A stretch of DNA of 64,000 bases, from positions 426,878 through 490,877 of the forward strand of contig NZ_JAFCJJ010000001.1 of assembly GCF_018131015.1 (NCBI RefSeq). Direction: 5' to 3'. Source of the stretch: Bradyrhizobium diazoefficiens (GTDB lineage Bacteria > Pseudomonadota > Alphaproteobacteria > Rhizobiales > Xanthobacteraceae). The position numbers and the translations under genes are program-made. How positions within the stretch are numbered: the first letter of the stretch is position 1; each line of letters starts with the position of its first letter. Positions 18,637 through 27,005 of this stretch are shown here, piece after piece. The notes beneath the pieces are model-generated. The model saw only the letters and a program-made list of their open reading frames with translations, was not told the origin of the DNA and searched no databases.

Positions 18637-19623
18637 TTGCACATTCTGATTCTGGGCGCTGCCGGCATGGTCGGCCGCAAATTGTGTGAACGTCTGCTCC
18701 GCGACGGCCGGCTCGGCAAGAATGAGATCACGAAGCTGACCATGCATGACGTGGTCGAGCCGAAGGCGCCGGAGAAGGCGGGTTTCCCCGTCGAGACCGT
18801 GTCGGGCGATTTTGCAGTCCCCGGCGCTGCCGAAAAGCTGATCGCGGGCCGCCCCGACGTGATCTTCCATCTCGCCGCGATCGTCTCGGGCGAGGCCGAG
18901 CTCGATTTCGACAAGGGTTACCGCATCAATCTCGACGGCACGCGGATGCTGCTCGATGCGATCCGCCTTGTCGGCGGCGGCTACAAGCCGCGCGTGGTGT
19001 TCACGTCCTCGATCGCGGTGTTCGGCGCGCCGTTCCCGGAGGCGATCGGCGACGAGTTCTTCCATACGCCGCTGCTCAGCTACGGCACGCAGAAGGCGAT
19101 CGGCGAATTCCTGCTCGCCGACTATTCCCGCCGCGGCTTCCTCGACGGCATCGGCATCCGCCTGCCGACCATCTGCATCCGGCCGGGCCTGCCCAACAAG
19201 GCCGCCTCGGGCTTCTTCTCCAACATCCTGCGCGAGCCGCTGGCCGGCAAGGAGGCAATCCTCCCGGTGTCCGAGGACGTCCGCCACTGGCACGCCACGC
19301 CGCGCTCGGCGGTCGGCTTCCTGCTCCATGCCGGCACCATGGACCTCGGCACGGTCGGTCCGCGCCGCAACCTGACTATGCCGGGACTGTCGGCAACCGT
19401 CGGCGAGCAGATCGCCGCCTTGAAGCGGGTGGCCGGCGACAAGGTCGCGGCCCGCATCAAGCGGGAGCCCGATCCGTTCATCGTCGGCATCGTCGGCGGC
19501 TGGCCGCGCAACTTCAACGCAAAGCGGTCGCTCGAGCTCGGCTTCACCACCGCCGAGAAGAACTTTGACGACATCATCCGCATTCACATCGAAGACGAGC
19601 TCGGCGGCAATTTCGTCGCCTGA
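18637..19623 (+). CDS. NAD-dependent epimerase/dehydratase-family dehydrogenase (D-erythronate dehydrogenase DenD-like)
   Basis: A 328-residue extended SDR. The cofactor motif is LGAAGMVGRKL, then DVIFHLAAIVSGEAE, the catalytic TSSIAVFG and the YGTQK motif (SYGTQKAIGEFL). IRLPTICIRPGLPNKAASGF is a strong resemblance to DenD-type enzymes that oxidise C2 of four-carbon sugar acids. The usual erythronate partners (OtnI, DenK, OtnC) are absent, so here it may oxidise another sugar acid. The start is TTG with AAAAAGGAGTAGGC upstream, an efficient site that suggests the rare start is real. Confidence 0.85.
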   Translation: MHILILGAAGMVGRKLCERLLRDGRLGKNEITKLTMHDVVEPKAPEKAGFPVETVSGDFAVPGAAEKLIAGRPDVIFHLAAIVSGEAELDFDKGYRINLDGTRMLLDAIRLVGGGYKPRVVFTSSIAVFGAPFPEAIGDEFFHTPLLSYGTQKAIGEFLLADYSRRGFLDGIGIRLPTICIRPGLPNKAASGFFSNILREPLAGKEAILPVSEDVRHWHATPRSAVGFLLHAGTMDLGTVGPRRNLTMPGLSATVGEQIAALKRVAGDKVAARIKREPDPFIVGIVGGWPRNFNAKRSLELGFTTAEKNFDDIIRIHIEDELGGNFVA

Positions 19624-19646
19624 TCCGTGACTGAGCGGGTAGAGTG

Positions 19647-20615
19647 ATGCCAAGCGTTGCCAGCATCGGCGAATGCATGGTCGAGCTCCGGCAGGCCCAG
19701 GGTGGGCAATCCGGAGGGCAGGGCGGCGGCCTGTATTCGCGCAGCTTCGGCGGTGACACCCTCAACACCGCCGTCTATCTCGCGCGGCTCGAGGTCAAGG
19801 TCGACTATTTCACCGCGCTCGGCGACGATACCCTGAGCGAGGAGATGATCGCGGCCTGGAATGCGGAGGGGGTCGGGACGCGGCGTGTCGCGCGCCTGCC
19901 GGGCAAGCTTCCAGGCCTCTACATGATCCAGCTGGATGCCAATGGCGAGCGGCAGTTCTTCCACTGGCGCGACAGCGCAGCGGCGCGGCGGCTGATGGAC
20001 CTGCCGGAGACGGACGAGATCCTCAACTCGCTGATGAGCTACGACATCGTCTATCTCTCCGCGATCACGCTCTCGATCTACGATGCGGCCGGACGCGACC
20101 GGCTGTTCGCGGCGATCAGGCGTTCGCGCCTGCTCGGCACCCGCTTCGTGTTCGACACCAATTTTCGCGCGCGCGGCTGGCCGGACCGCGACGTCGCGCG
20201 CGAGGTGTTCGCGGGCGCGTTTGCGACTGCCGACATCGTGCTGACCTCGGCCGAGGATCTGCTTGCGCTCTATCCGGACGACAGCCACGACGCGCTGATG
20301 GCGCGGATTCCGGCGCCCGAGCTGGTGTTCCGGCTCACTGAGCCCGTCAGCCTGCTGCGCTTCCCCGGCGGAACGAGCGAGGTCCGCGCCGAACCAATGA
20401 CGAGACCCGTTGTTGACACCACGGCGGCCGGCGACAGCTTTGCCGCGGCCTATATCGCGGCCCGGCTCGGCGGTTCCGATCCGGTCGAGGCCGCCCAGGC
20501 CGGGCACCGGCTGGCGAGCCTCGTGATCTGCTATCCCGGCGCCATCATTCCGGGCTATGCCATGCCGCCGAAGCGGCGGCACCGGCCGGCGCCCTCGCGC
20601 CAGGCGACCAAGTAG
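19647..20615 (+). CDS. kdgK: 2-dehydro-3-deoxygluconokinase (PfkB family)
   Basis: A 322-residue ribokinase-fold kinase that would phosphorylate 2-keto-3-deoxygluconate at O6. It has the sugar-binding GGDTLNTAVYLARL (35-48), the middle RQFFHWRDSAAARRL segment typical of KdgK, and the C-terminal PfkB signature DTTAAGDSFAAAYIA with catalytic D263. GTG 19644 sits directly before ATG 19647 and is an equally possible start. The next gene is KDPG aldolase, so the pair forms the lower Entner-Doudoroff branch for whatever acid the locus consumes. Confidence 0.92.
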   Translation: MPSVASIGECMVELRQAQGGQSGGQGGGLYSRSFGGDTLNTAVYLARLEVKVDYFTALGDDTLSEEMIAAWNAEGVGTRRVARLPGKLPGLYMIQLDANGERQFFHWRDSAAARRLMDLPETDEILNSLMSYDIVYLSAITLSIYDAAGRDRLFAAIRRSRLLGTRFVFDTNFRARGWPDRDVAREVFAGAFATADIVLTSAEDLLALYPDDSHDALMARIPAPELVFRLTEPVSLLRFPGGTSEVRAEPMTRPVVDTTAAGDSFAAAYIAARLGGSDPVEAAQAGHRLASLVICYPGAIIPGYAMPPKRRHRPAPSRQATK

Positions 20616-20630
20616 AAAAGATTGACGCCC

Positions 20631-21275
20631 ATGACCGCAAGACAGGACCAGCTGGCCGCGCTGTTCAAGGCCGCGACCGTCATCCCAGTCCTTACCATCG
20701 AGCGCCTGGAGGACGCCGTACCGCTGGCGCGTGCGCTGGTTGCCGGCGGCGTCCGCACGCTGGAGGTGACGCTGCGGACCGCGGTCGCGATCGACGCGGC
20801 CAAGGCGATGATGGCCGAGGTGCCCGAGGCGGTGGTCGGCATCGGCACCATCCTCAACCCGGCCGATCTTGCCCGCGCCGAAAAGCTCGGCGTCAAGTTC
20901 GGCATCAGCCCGGGCGGCACGCCGGACCTGCTGAAGGCGGCCGCCGACAGCGCCCTGCCGTTCGCGCCGGGGATCGCCACCGCCTCCGAGCTGATGATGG
21001 CGCTGGCGCACGGGTTCGACCTCGCAAAATTCTTCCCGGCGGAGCAGGCGGGCGGCATCAAGGGCCTGCGCGCGCTTGGCGGCCCGTTCCCGAATGTGCG
21101 GTTCTGCCCGACCGGCGGGGTCGGCGAGGCCAATGCGGCGACCTGGCTCGCCGAGCCCAACGTGGTCGCGGTCGGCGGATCCTGGCTGTGCCCGGCGGCC
21201 GAGGTCAGGGCCGGGAACTGGGCCGGCATAACTGCCATCTGCCAGCGTACGCTCAAGGCCCTGAAAGCCGCGTGA
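20631..21275 (+). CDS. eda: KDPG/KHG aldolase
   Basis: A 214-residue class I aldolase that would split 2-keto-3-deoxy-6-phosphogluconate to pyruvate and glyceraldehyde-3-phosphate. E45 (LEVTLRT) and the Schiff-base lysine K133 (FDLAKFFPAE) fall at the same numbers as in E. coli Eda. GTILNPADL, GISPGG and RFCPTGGV are typical phosphate- and substrate-site segments. ATG 20631 is chosen; an in-frame TTG nine bases earlier is less likely. It is the last gene of the sugar-acid unit; the thiolase follows after 62 bases. Confidence 0.95.
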   Translation: MTARQDQLAALFKAATVIPVLTIERLEDAVPLARALVAGGVRTLEVTLRTAVAIDAAKAMMAEVPEAVVGIGTILNPADLARAEKLGVKFGISPGGTPDLLKAAADSALPFAPGIATASELMMALAHGFDLAKFFPAEQAGGIKGLRALGGPFPNVRFCPTGGVGEANAATWLAEPNVVAVGGSWLCPAAEVRAGNWAGITAICQRTLKALKAA

Positions 21276-21337
21276 AGTCTTGCCATCCTTGGGCTAAGAC
21301 TTAGCTCAGGCAGAAGATCCCCAAGGGAGAAACAAGC

Positions 21338-22507
21338 ATGACCGCCAGCATCGTCGGATGGGCGCATACGCCGTTCGGCAAGTTCGACACCGAAACCGTC
21401 GAAAGCCTCGTGACCCGCGTCGCCAACGAAGCGCTGGCCGATGCCGGCGTCTCGGCCTCCGACGTCGACGAGATCGTGCTCGGCCATTTCAATGCCGGTT
21501 TCTCGCCGCAGGATTTTACCGCCTCGCTGGTGCTCCAGGCCGACCCGAGGCTGCGCTTCAAGCCGGCCACAAGGGTCGAGAACGCCTGCGCCACCGGATC
21601 CGCCGCCGTGCATCAGGGCCTGCGGGCGATCGCCGCAGGCGCGGCCAAGATCGTGCTGGTCGTCGGCGTCGAGCAGATGACGCGCACCCCGGGCCCCGAG
21701 ATCGGCAAGAACCTGCTCAAGGCGTCCTATTTGCCGGAGGACGGCGACACCGTCGGCGGCTTTGCCGGCGTGTTCGGCAAGATCGCCAGCTCCTATTTCC
21801 AGAAATACGGCGATCAGTCCGATGCGCTCGCCCTGATCGCGGCCAAGAACCACAAGAACGGCGTCGCCAATCCCTTCGCCCAGATGCGCAAGGATTTTGG
21901 CTTCGACTTCTGCCGCGCCGAGAGCGAGAAAAACCCCTATGTCGCCGGTCCCCTGAAGCGGACCGATTGCTCGCTCGTCTCCGACGGCGCCGCGGCGCTG
22001 GTGCTGGCGGACGCCGGAACCGCCAAGGGCATGGCCAAGTCGATCGGCTTCCGCGCCACCGCGCATGCCCAGGACTTCCTGCCGATGTCCAAGCGCGACA
22101 TCCTCCAGTTCGAGGGCTGCACCGTCGCCTGGCAGCGCGCGCTGGAAAAGGCCGGCCTTATGCTGTCCGATCTCTCCTTCGTCGAGACCCATGACTGCTT
22201 CACGGTCGCGGAGCTGATCGAGTACGAGGCGATGGGCCTGACGCCGAAGGGGCAGGGCGCCCGCGCCATCAAGGAGGGCTGGACGCTCAAGGACGGCAAG
22301 CTGCCGGTCAATCCCTCCGGCGGCCTGAAGGCCAAGGGCCATCCGATCGGCGCTACCGGCGTCTCCATGCATGTGATGACCGCGATGCAGCTCGCCGGCC
22401 AGGCGCCCGAGGGCATGCAGCTCAAGAATGCCAAACTCGGCGGCATCTTCAACATGGGCGGCGCGGCGGTCGCCAACTATGTCTCCGTGCTGGAGCCGCT
22501 GAAGTAG
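21338..22507 (+). CDS. thiolase family protein (SCP-x-type acetyl-CoA acetyltransferase)
   Basis: A 389-residue thiolase. The nucleophilic cysteine is C84 in ENACATGSAA, and the conserved histidine is in NPSGGLKAKGHPIGATG. The C-terminal cysteine box of biosynthetic thiolases is replaced by NMGGAAVANY, which places it in the SCP-x/sterol-carrier thiolase branch. It would cleave or condense a 3-ketoacyl-CoA. It precedes a CoA-transferase and a thiolase-like/DUF35 pair, suggesting degradation of an unusual acyl-CoA, but a strong terminator separates it from them. Confidence 0.9.
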   Translation: MTASIVGWAHTPFGKFDTETVESLVTRVANEALADAGVSASDVDEIVLGHFNAGFSPQDFTASLVLQADPRLRFKPATRVENACATGSAAVHQGLRAIAAGAAKIVLVVGVEQMTRTPGPEIGKNLLKASYLPEDGDTVGGFAGVFGKIASSYFQKYGDQSDALALIAAKNHKNGVANPFAQMRKDFGFDFCRAESEKNPYVAGPLKRTDCSLVSDGAAALVLADAGTAKGMAKSIGFRATAHAQDFLPMSKRDILQFEGCTVAWQRALEKAGLMLSDLSFVETHDCFTVAELIEYEAMGLTPKGQGARAIKEGWTLKDGKLPVNPSGGLKAKGHPIGATGVSMHVMTAMQLAGQAPEGMQLKNAKLGGIFNMGGAAVANYVSVLEPLK

Positions 22508-22516
22508 GTTCTGTCG

Positions 22517-22557
22517 GGTGGGCAAAGGCCCCTTTGCGCCGCGCCCACCTTTTTCTT
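22517..22557 (+). terminator. rho-independent terminator (also a palindromic repeat) after the thiolase
   Basis: GGTGGGC (22517-22523) pairs with GCCCACC (22543-22549), with an inner AAAGG/CCTTT stem, followed by TTTTTCTT. It starts ten bases after the thiolase stop. The sequence belongs to a GGTGGGCAAAGG...GCCCACC repeat that I associate with Bradyrhizobium; a related half, GGTGGGCCCGCTTCGCTTGGCCCA, follows at about 22570-22593. Confidence 0.75.
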
Positions 22558-22629
22558 GCGTTAGATCATGGTGGGCCCGCTTCGCTTGGCCCATCCTACG
22601 GCTCCTGATTGATTGGCGAGACGCGCATC

Positions 22630-22836
22630 ATGAGCAACGACTACGAAGACTCCCTCTCCCTCGACGCACTGAACGATCGCATCGCGATCCTCGAGGACAA
22701 TATCCGCCAGCTCATCGAGCAAGCCGCGGCTGCCTCGGGCGAGCAGAACGAGTCGCGGATCGCCGACCGGATCAACCAGCAGAACGACGAGCTCGACCGT
22801 CTCCTCAAGATCCGCGAATCCCGCCAGAAGAAATAG
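22630..22836 (+). CDS. small coiled-coil protein of unknown function
   Basis: A 68-residue, strongly charged protein. Residues 10-60 have heptad-like spacing of Leu and Ile (LDALNDRIAILEDNIRQLI; INQQNDELDRLLKI), so it is probably a helical hairpin or coiled coil. No membrane segment or cysteine. ATG 22630 is preferred over an upstream in-frame TTG at 22609. It stands between two lipid-type enzyme genes behind a terminator, so it probably has its own promoter. Confidence 0.7.
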   Translation: MSNDYEDSLSLDALNDRIAILEDNIRQLIEQAAAASGEQNESRIADRINQQNDELDRLLKIRESRQKK

Positions 22837-22913
22837 CGGCCTTGGCCGCGCATGCGGCCATACGCGCGCCGCCCTTGCGCGCACCCCGCCGCTGCCTTTA
22901 GCTGGACCGAAAT

Positions 22914-22934
22914 CGCGGGGCAGCGCGCCCCGCG
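22914..22934 (+). promoter_or_regulatory. stem-loop just upstream of the CoA-transferase
   Basis: CGCGGGGC (22914-22921) and GCCCCGCG (22927-22934) form a perfect eight-base-pair stem with a five-base loop, 17 bases before ATG 22952 and next to the ribosome site GGGAGTG. No T-tract follows. It may affect translation of the CoA-transferase or end upstream transcription by a factor-dependent route. Confidence 0.45.
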
Positions 22935-22951
22935 CAGATCGGGAGTGAACG

Positions 22952-24151
22952 ATGGGGCCGCTTGCGGGCATCAAGGTCGTCGACATGACGACCGTTCTCA
23001 TGGGGCCTTATGCGACCCAGATGCTCGGCGACTACGGCGCCGACATCGTCAAGGTCGAGTCGCTCGACGGCGACGTCACGCGCCTGATCGGCCCGATGCG
23101 GCATGCCGGCATGGGCCCCGTCTTCCTCAACACCAACCGCAGCAAGCGCTCGATCTGTCTCGATCTGAAGAAGCCGCCGGGGCGCGAGGCCGTCCTGCGG
23201 CTGCTCAGGGACGCCGACGTGCTCGTCTACAACGTCCGCCCGCAGGCGATGGCGCGGCTGCAGCTCGGCTACGACGTCGTCTCTGCGATCAATCCACGCC
23301 TGGTCTATGCCGGGGTGTTCGGCTTCGGCCAGGACGGCCCCTATGCCGCAAAACCCGCCTATGACGATTTGATCCAGGGCGCGACCGCGCTCCCCGCCCT
23401 GATGGCGCAGACCGGGGACGGCGTGCCGCGCTACGTGCCGAATGCGCTGGTCGATCGCATCGTCGGTCTCACCGCCGTCGGCGCGATCTGCGCCAGCCTC
23501 GTGCACCGCGACCGCACCGGGCGCGGCCAGCGTGTCGACATCCCGATGTTCGAGACCATGGCCGGCTTCGTCATGGGCGACCACATGGGCGGGCTCACCT
23601 ACGAGCCGCCGCTCGACAAGGGCGGCTATGCCCGCCATCTCTCGCGCGATCGCAGGCCCTACAAGACCTCGGACGGCTATCTCAGCGTCATCGTCTACAA
23701 CGACAAGCAGTGGGAAAACTTCTTCAAGGCGACGGGGCGCGACGACCTGCGCGCCGATGCCAAGTTCGCGACCTTCGCCGGCCGCGCCGCCAACATCGAC
23801 GTCGTTTACGCCGAGCTCGCGCGCATTTTCGAGACGCGCACGACGGCGGAGTGGATCGACCTGCTCACCACGGCTGACGTGCCCGTCATGCCGATGCATG
23901 ATCTCGCCTCGATCCTGCACGACGAGCATCTGGAGGCGACCGGATTCTTCCCGGTCGTGAACCACCCGACCGAGGGCCCGATCCGCAGCATGAAGGTCAC
24001 CGCGAGCTGGTCGGAAACCGAGGCCGAGCCGGTGCGGCTGGCACCACGGCTCAACGAGCATGGCGCGGAGATTTTGCGCGAGATCGGTTACTCCGCCGAC
24101 GAGATCGCCGGGATGGTCCTCGATGGCGTCACCCGCGCGGCGCCGGAGTAG
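22952..24151 (+). CDS. CaiB/BaiF family CoA-transferase (class III)
   Basis: A 399-residue enzyme. Class III hallmarks: GPLAGIKVVDMTTVLMGPYA at the N-terminus, the LDLKKPPGREAVLRLL segment, and the catalytic aspartate in PAYDDLIQG (D138). VDIPMFETMAGFVMGDHMGG and the C-terminal NHPTEGPIRSMK region are typical. It would move CoA from one acid to another, activating a carboxylate for the degradation steps encoded next to it. It is followed at ten bases by the thiolase-like gene, so they are probably co-transcribed. Confidence 0.93.
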   Translation: MGPLAGIKVVDMTTVLMGPYATQMLGDYGADIVKVESLDGDVTRLIGPMRHAGMGPVFLNTNRSKRSICLDLKKPPGREAVLRLLRDADVLVYNVRPQAMARLQLGYDVVSAINPRLVYAGVFGFGQDGPYAAKPAYDDLIQGATALPALMAQTGDGVPRYVPNALVDRIVGLTAVGAICASLVHRDRTGRGQRVDIPMFETMAGFVMGDHMGGLTYEPPLDKGGYARHLSRDRRPYKTSDGYLSVIVYNDKQWENFFKATGRDDLRADAKFATFAGRAANIDVVYAELARIFETRTTAEWIDLLTTADVPVMPMHDLASILHDEHLEATGFFPVVNHPTEGPIRSMKVTASWSETEAEPVRLAPRLNEHGAEILREIGYSADEIAGMVLDGVTRAAPE

Positions 24152-24161
24152 GGGAGACGCC

Positions 24162-25298
24162 ATGAGCTTCATCACCGGCGTGGGCCTCACGCCCTACGGC
24201 AAGCATGAAGGCTCAAGCTCGCTCGACCTGATGAGCCGGGCGGCGCAGGCCGCGCTCGACGATGCCGGGCTAAAGCGCGCCGAGATCGACGGCATCCTCT
24301 GCGGCTACTCCACCGTCTCGCCGCACATCATGCTGGCCACCGTCTTCGCCGAGCATTTCGGCATTCGTCCGTCCTACGCCCATGCCGTGCAGGTCGGCGG
24401 CGCCACGGGGCTCGCGATGACGATGCTGGCGCATCATCTGGTCGAAGCCGGCGTCGCGCGCCACGTGCTCGTGGTGGCCGGCGAGAACCGTCTCACCGGG
24501 CAGAGCCGCGACGCCTCGATCCAGGCACTGGCGCAGGTCGGGCATCCCGACTACGAGGTGCCGCTGGGGCCGACCATTCCCGCCTATTACGGCCTCGTTG
24601 CCAGCCGCTATATGCATGAATACGGCGTGAGCGAAGAAGACCTCGCCGAATTCGCCGTGCTGATGCGCGCCCACGCTTGCACCCATCCCGGTGCCCAATT
24701 CCACGACCCCATCACCGTTGCCGACGTCATGGCCTCCAAGCCGGTGGCGATGCCATTAAAACTGCTCGACTGCTGCCCGGTGTCCGACGGCGGCGCGGCG
24801 TTCGTGATCAGCCGCGAACGGACTGGCGAAGCGGGCCTGCGCATTCGCGGCTGCGCCCAGGCCCATACCCATCAGCACGTCACGGCCGCGCCCGCACTCA
24901 GCGAACTCGGCGCGGAAATATCTATCGCGCGCGCGAAGGAGGCGTCGGGCCTAGCGATCTCCGACGTGCGCTACGCCGCGATCTACGACAGCTTCACGAT
25001 CACGCTGGCAATGCTGCTGGAGGACCTCGGCCTCGCCGGGCGGGGCGAAGCGGCCGCGCGGGTGCGCGCGGGGCATTTCGGCCGCGACGGCGCCATGCCG
25101 CTCAACACCCATGGTGGCCTGCTCAGCTACGGCCATTGCGGCGTCGGCGGCGCCATGGCGCATCTGGTCGAGGCGCATTTGCAGATGACGGGGCGGGCTG
25201 CGACCCGCCAGGTGCGGGATGCCTCGATTGCACTGCTGCACGGCGACGGCGGCGTGCTGTCGTCCCATGTCAGCATGTTTCTGGAGCGGGTGCGATGA
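24162..25298 (+). CDS. thiolase-like protein lacking the nucleophilic cysteine (Ltp2/SCP-x-like)
   Basis: A 378-residue thiolase-fold protein. The site where thiolases have N-x-C-x-S reads HAVQVGGATG, so the nucleophile is replaced (Q78 by alignment by eye). Other thiolase landmarks remain: PVSDGGAAFVI, IYDSFTITL with Y275, and THGGLLSYGHCGVGGA with Y323 and H325. Cysteine-less members such as Ltp2 act as retro-aldolases or acyl-transfer scaffolds with a DUF35 partner, and a DUF35 gene overlaps this one by ATGA. ATG 24162 with GGGGAGACGCC upstream is the start; longer frames overlap the CoA-transferase. Confidence 0.85.
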   Translation: MSFITGVGLTPYGKHEGSSSLDLMSRAAQAALDDAGLKRAEIDGILCGYSTVSPHIMLATVFAEHFGIRPSYAHAVQVGGATGLAMTMLAHHLVEAGVARHVLVVAGENRLTGQSRDASIQALAQVGHPDYEVPLGPTIPAYYGLVASRYMHEYGVSEEDLAEFAVLMRAHACTHPGAQFHDPITVADVMASKPVAMPLKLLDCCPVSDGGAAFVISRERTGEAGLRIRGCAQAHTHQHVTAAPALSELGAEISIARAKEASGLAISDVRYAAIYDSFTITLAMLLEDLGLAGRGEAAARVRAGHFGRDGAMPLNTHGGLLSYGHCGVGGAMAHLVEAHLQMTGRAATRQVRDASIALLHGDGGVLSSHVSMFLERVR

Positions 25299-25654
25299 GC
25301 GAGCAACTGGCCGACTGGACCAAGGGCGAGCAGGCCATCACCTACCAGACCTGCGGTGCATGCAGTCATGTGCAGTATTTTCACCGCGGCTTCTGTGCGG
25401 CCTGCGGCGCCTCTGATCCGCACGAGGCCCGCGCCAGCGGCAAGGGCAGGGTCTATGCGGCCTCGCTGGTCTGCCGCGCCGCGACGCCCGGGACGCGCGC
25501 GCACGTGCCCTACAATATCCTGCTGGTGGATTGTGCCGAGGGTTTTCGCATGATGGCACACGGCGACAGCGGACTTGCCATCGGCGATTCGGTGACAGTG
25601 AGCTTCAAACCGTTTGCGGGAAAGCTGGTGCCGTTCTTTACCAGGGAAACTTAG
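25295..25654 (+). CDS. Zn-ribbon OB-fold protein (DUF35), partner of the thiolase-like protein
   Basis: A 119-residue protein. The N-terminal rubredoxin-like zinc ribbon has C20, C23, C34 and C37 (CGAC and CAAC). An OB-fold follows (GRVYAASLVCRAAT, YNILLVDCAEGFRMMAH, VTVSFKPFAGKLVPFF). In sterol side-chain degradation and archaeal HMG-CoA systems DUF35 proteins bind thiolase-fold enzymes and help hold the acyl-CoA. The ATG overlaps the partner's stop (ATGA), matching a stoichiometric complex. Confidence 0.9.
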   Translation: MSEQLADWTKGEQAITYQTCGACSHVQYFHRGFCAACGASDPHEARASGKGRVYAASLVCRAATPGTRAHVPYNILLVDCAEGFRMMAHGDSGLAIGDSVTVSFKPFAGKLVPFFTRET

Positions 25655-25659
25655 CGGGA

Positions 25660-25747
25660 TTTCGTCATTCGGGGGCGGTCCGGGGACCGAGCCTGGAACG
25701 GGTATTCTGGGCCTGGCTTGTGCGAGAGCCACCCCGGAATGACGAAA
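25660..25747. repeat. palindromic intergenic repeat (TTTCGTCATTC family)
   Basis: Outer arms TTTCGTCATTC-GGGG (25660) and CCCCGGAATGACGAAA (ending 25747) are inverted copies, with a GC-rich centre of weaker pairing. It lies directly after the DUF35 gene stop and may end its transcript. A similar motif (CGTCATTCCGGGG) occurs at 57884. Confidence 0.7.
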
Positions 25748-25764
25748 ACTCTGAAACGCTTAAC

Positions 25765-25866
25765 TCAACGCCCGTAGAACAGGATGCTGGCGATGACGAG
25801 CATCGCTGTCACCGCCAGCATATGTGCGAGCGCTCCCGAGGCCGCCCCCTTGGTGGCTTCCTTCAT
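25765..25866 (-). CDS. 33-residue single-helix membrane microprotein
   Basis: ATG at 25866, TGA at 25767-25765. The peptide starts MKEATKGAASGALAHM and continues LAVTAMLVIASILFYGR: a short positively charged head, a glycine/alanine patch and one hydrophobic helix of about 18 residues. The ribosome site GGGAGAACAAGG lies just upstream. No overlap with another gene. I do not recognise a family. The ordered head-helix-RG end and the ribosome site argue that it is real; it is still a short frame. Confidence 0.55.
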   Translation of the reverse strand: MKEATKGAASGALAHMLAVTAMLVIASILFYGR

Positions 25867-26128
25867 GCCTTGTTCTCCCTAGACCTGGGCGTGACTCATC
25901 GATGCGCTGTACTCATGCGCCCGACGGCCAGTTATTTTACTCGGAACACCCCACTTACGATCTCACCGCGATGTGTCCCCACGCGGCGAATATCGACTGT
26001 CTCAAGGTCGATCAGCAATGCGGCGGCAATTTGACTCGATGATGTTGCTCCCAAGGTCGCGCGCGAATAGGATTTTGCGGAACCGGCAGCGACAACAAGA
26101 ATCCAAAGGCTAAAGGAAAATCAGAGAC

Positions 26129-26656
26129 ATGGCCCGCATCGACTACAGCGACCCGTCCACGGCGTCCGACCGCACCCGCGAGATCCTCGGCAAGAACCGC
26201 AACGCCAACATCTTCCGCATGATGTCGCACTCGCCGAGCTACTTCGAGCAGTACTGCCGCCTCGGCGGCGCCATCCGCCACAAGGGCGAGCTCGATCCCA
26301 TCGTGCGCGAGCTCGCGATCACGCGCACCGGAATCCTGTGCGAGGCGCCGTATGAAATCGTCGCCCACAAGCGCATCGGCAAGGGCGTCGGCGTCACCGA
26401 CGAGCAGAACGAGGCCCTGGCGAACTGGCAGGCCGCGACCTGCTTCAACGAGGTGCAGCGCGCCGCGCTCGCCTTCACCGACGAGATCGTGAGATCGAAC
26501 AAGCCGTCGGACGCGACCTTCAAGGCGATCGCCTCGAAGCTGACGCCGGCCGCCCTGGTGGAACTCCAACTCTCGGTCGGCTTTTACATCATGACTTCGA
26601 AATTCCTGGAGACCTTCGAGATCGATCTCCAGCCGGTCACGGAAGTGGTAGGCTGA
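26129..26656 (+). CDS. carboxymuconolactone decarboxylase-fold protein
   Basis: A 175-residue all-helical protein of the CMD/AhpD superfamily: FRMMSHSPSYFEQYCRLGGAI, then the core VRELAITRTGILCEAPYEIVAHKRIGKGVGV, with the conserved histidine after the EAPYE turn, and the second helix pair LAFTDEIVRSNKPSD. The CxxC redox pair of AhpD is absent (a single cysteine in GILCEAPYE), so the peroxidase partner role is unlikely and decarboxylase- or isomerase-like chemistry is possible. It has its own ribosome site and no clear operon partner. Confidence 0.88.
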   Translation: MARIDYSDPSTASDRTREILGKNRNANIFRMMSHSPSYFEQYCRLGGAIRHKGELDPIVRELAITRTGILCEAPYEIVAHKRIGKGVGVTDEQNEALANWQAATCFNEVQRAALAFTDEIVRSNKPSDATFKAIASKLTPAALVELQLSVGFYIMTSKFLETFEIDLQPVTEVVG

Positions 26657-26683
26657 TCCAAACGCCGGCGGCGGGGGATGCTC

Positions 26684-26986
26684 ATGACGATCGATGAATA
26701 TGCGGCCTGGGCGGCCAGCGTTGCGAAGGTCGATGCACATCCCTCGAACGAGCGTCTCGCCTATCTCGGGCTCGGCCTCGCCGGTGAATCCGGCGAGGCG
26801 GCCGACCACATCAAGAAGCTGCTGCGCGACGAGTGGCTCGACCGCGCCGGTCTCGTCGACGAGCTCGGCGACGTCATCTATTATTGGGCCTGTCTGTGTG
26901 CGGCGACCGGCCAGCAGCCATCCGAAATTCTCGACAGAAGCGCCGCGAAGATCAAGCGGCGGCTGAGCGAAGCCGCGGGCCGATGA
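26684..26986 (+). CDS. MazG-like nucleotide pyrophosphohydrolase
   Basis: A 100-residue all-alpha NTP pyrophosphatase-fold protein. The metal-binding helices are visible as GLAGESGEAADHIKK (ExxE) and LVDELGDVIYYWACL (ExxD). It would hydrolyse a (d)NTP or similar nucleotide to the monophosphate and pyrophosphate; the substrate is unknown. ATG 26684 has GGGGG six bases upstream; ATG 26678 (two residues longer) is the alternative. It ends just before a palindromic repeat. Confidence 0.88.
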   Translation: MTIDEYAAWAASVAKVDAHPSNERLAYLGLGLAGESGEAADHIKKLLRDEWLDRAGLVDELGDVIYYWACLCAATGQQPSEILDRSAAKIKRRLSEAAGR

Positions 26987-27005
26987 GGCAAGCTGGAGCT
27001 GCGCG

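Noticed and set aside
17584..19653. A 689-codon open frame on the minus strand
   Set aside because: Antisense to the second permease and the DenD-like gene. No recognisable domain and the usual shadow composition.
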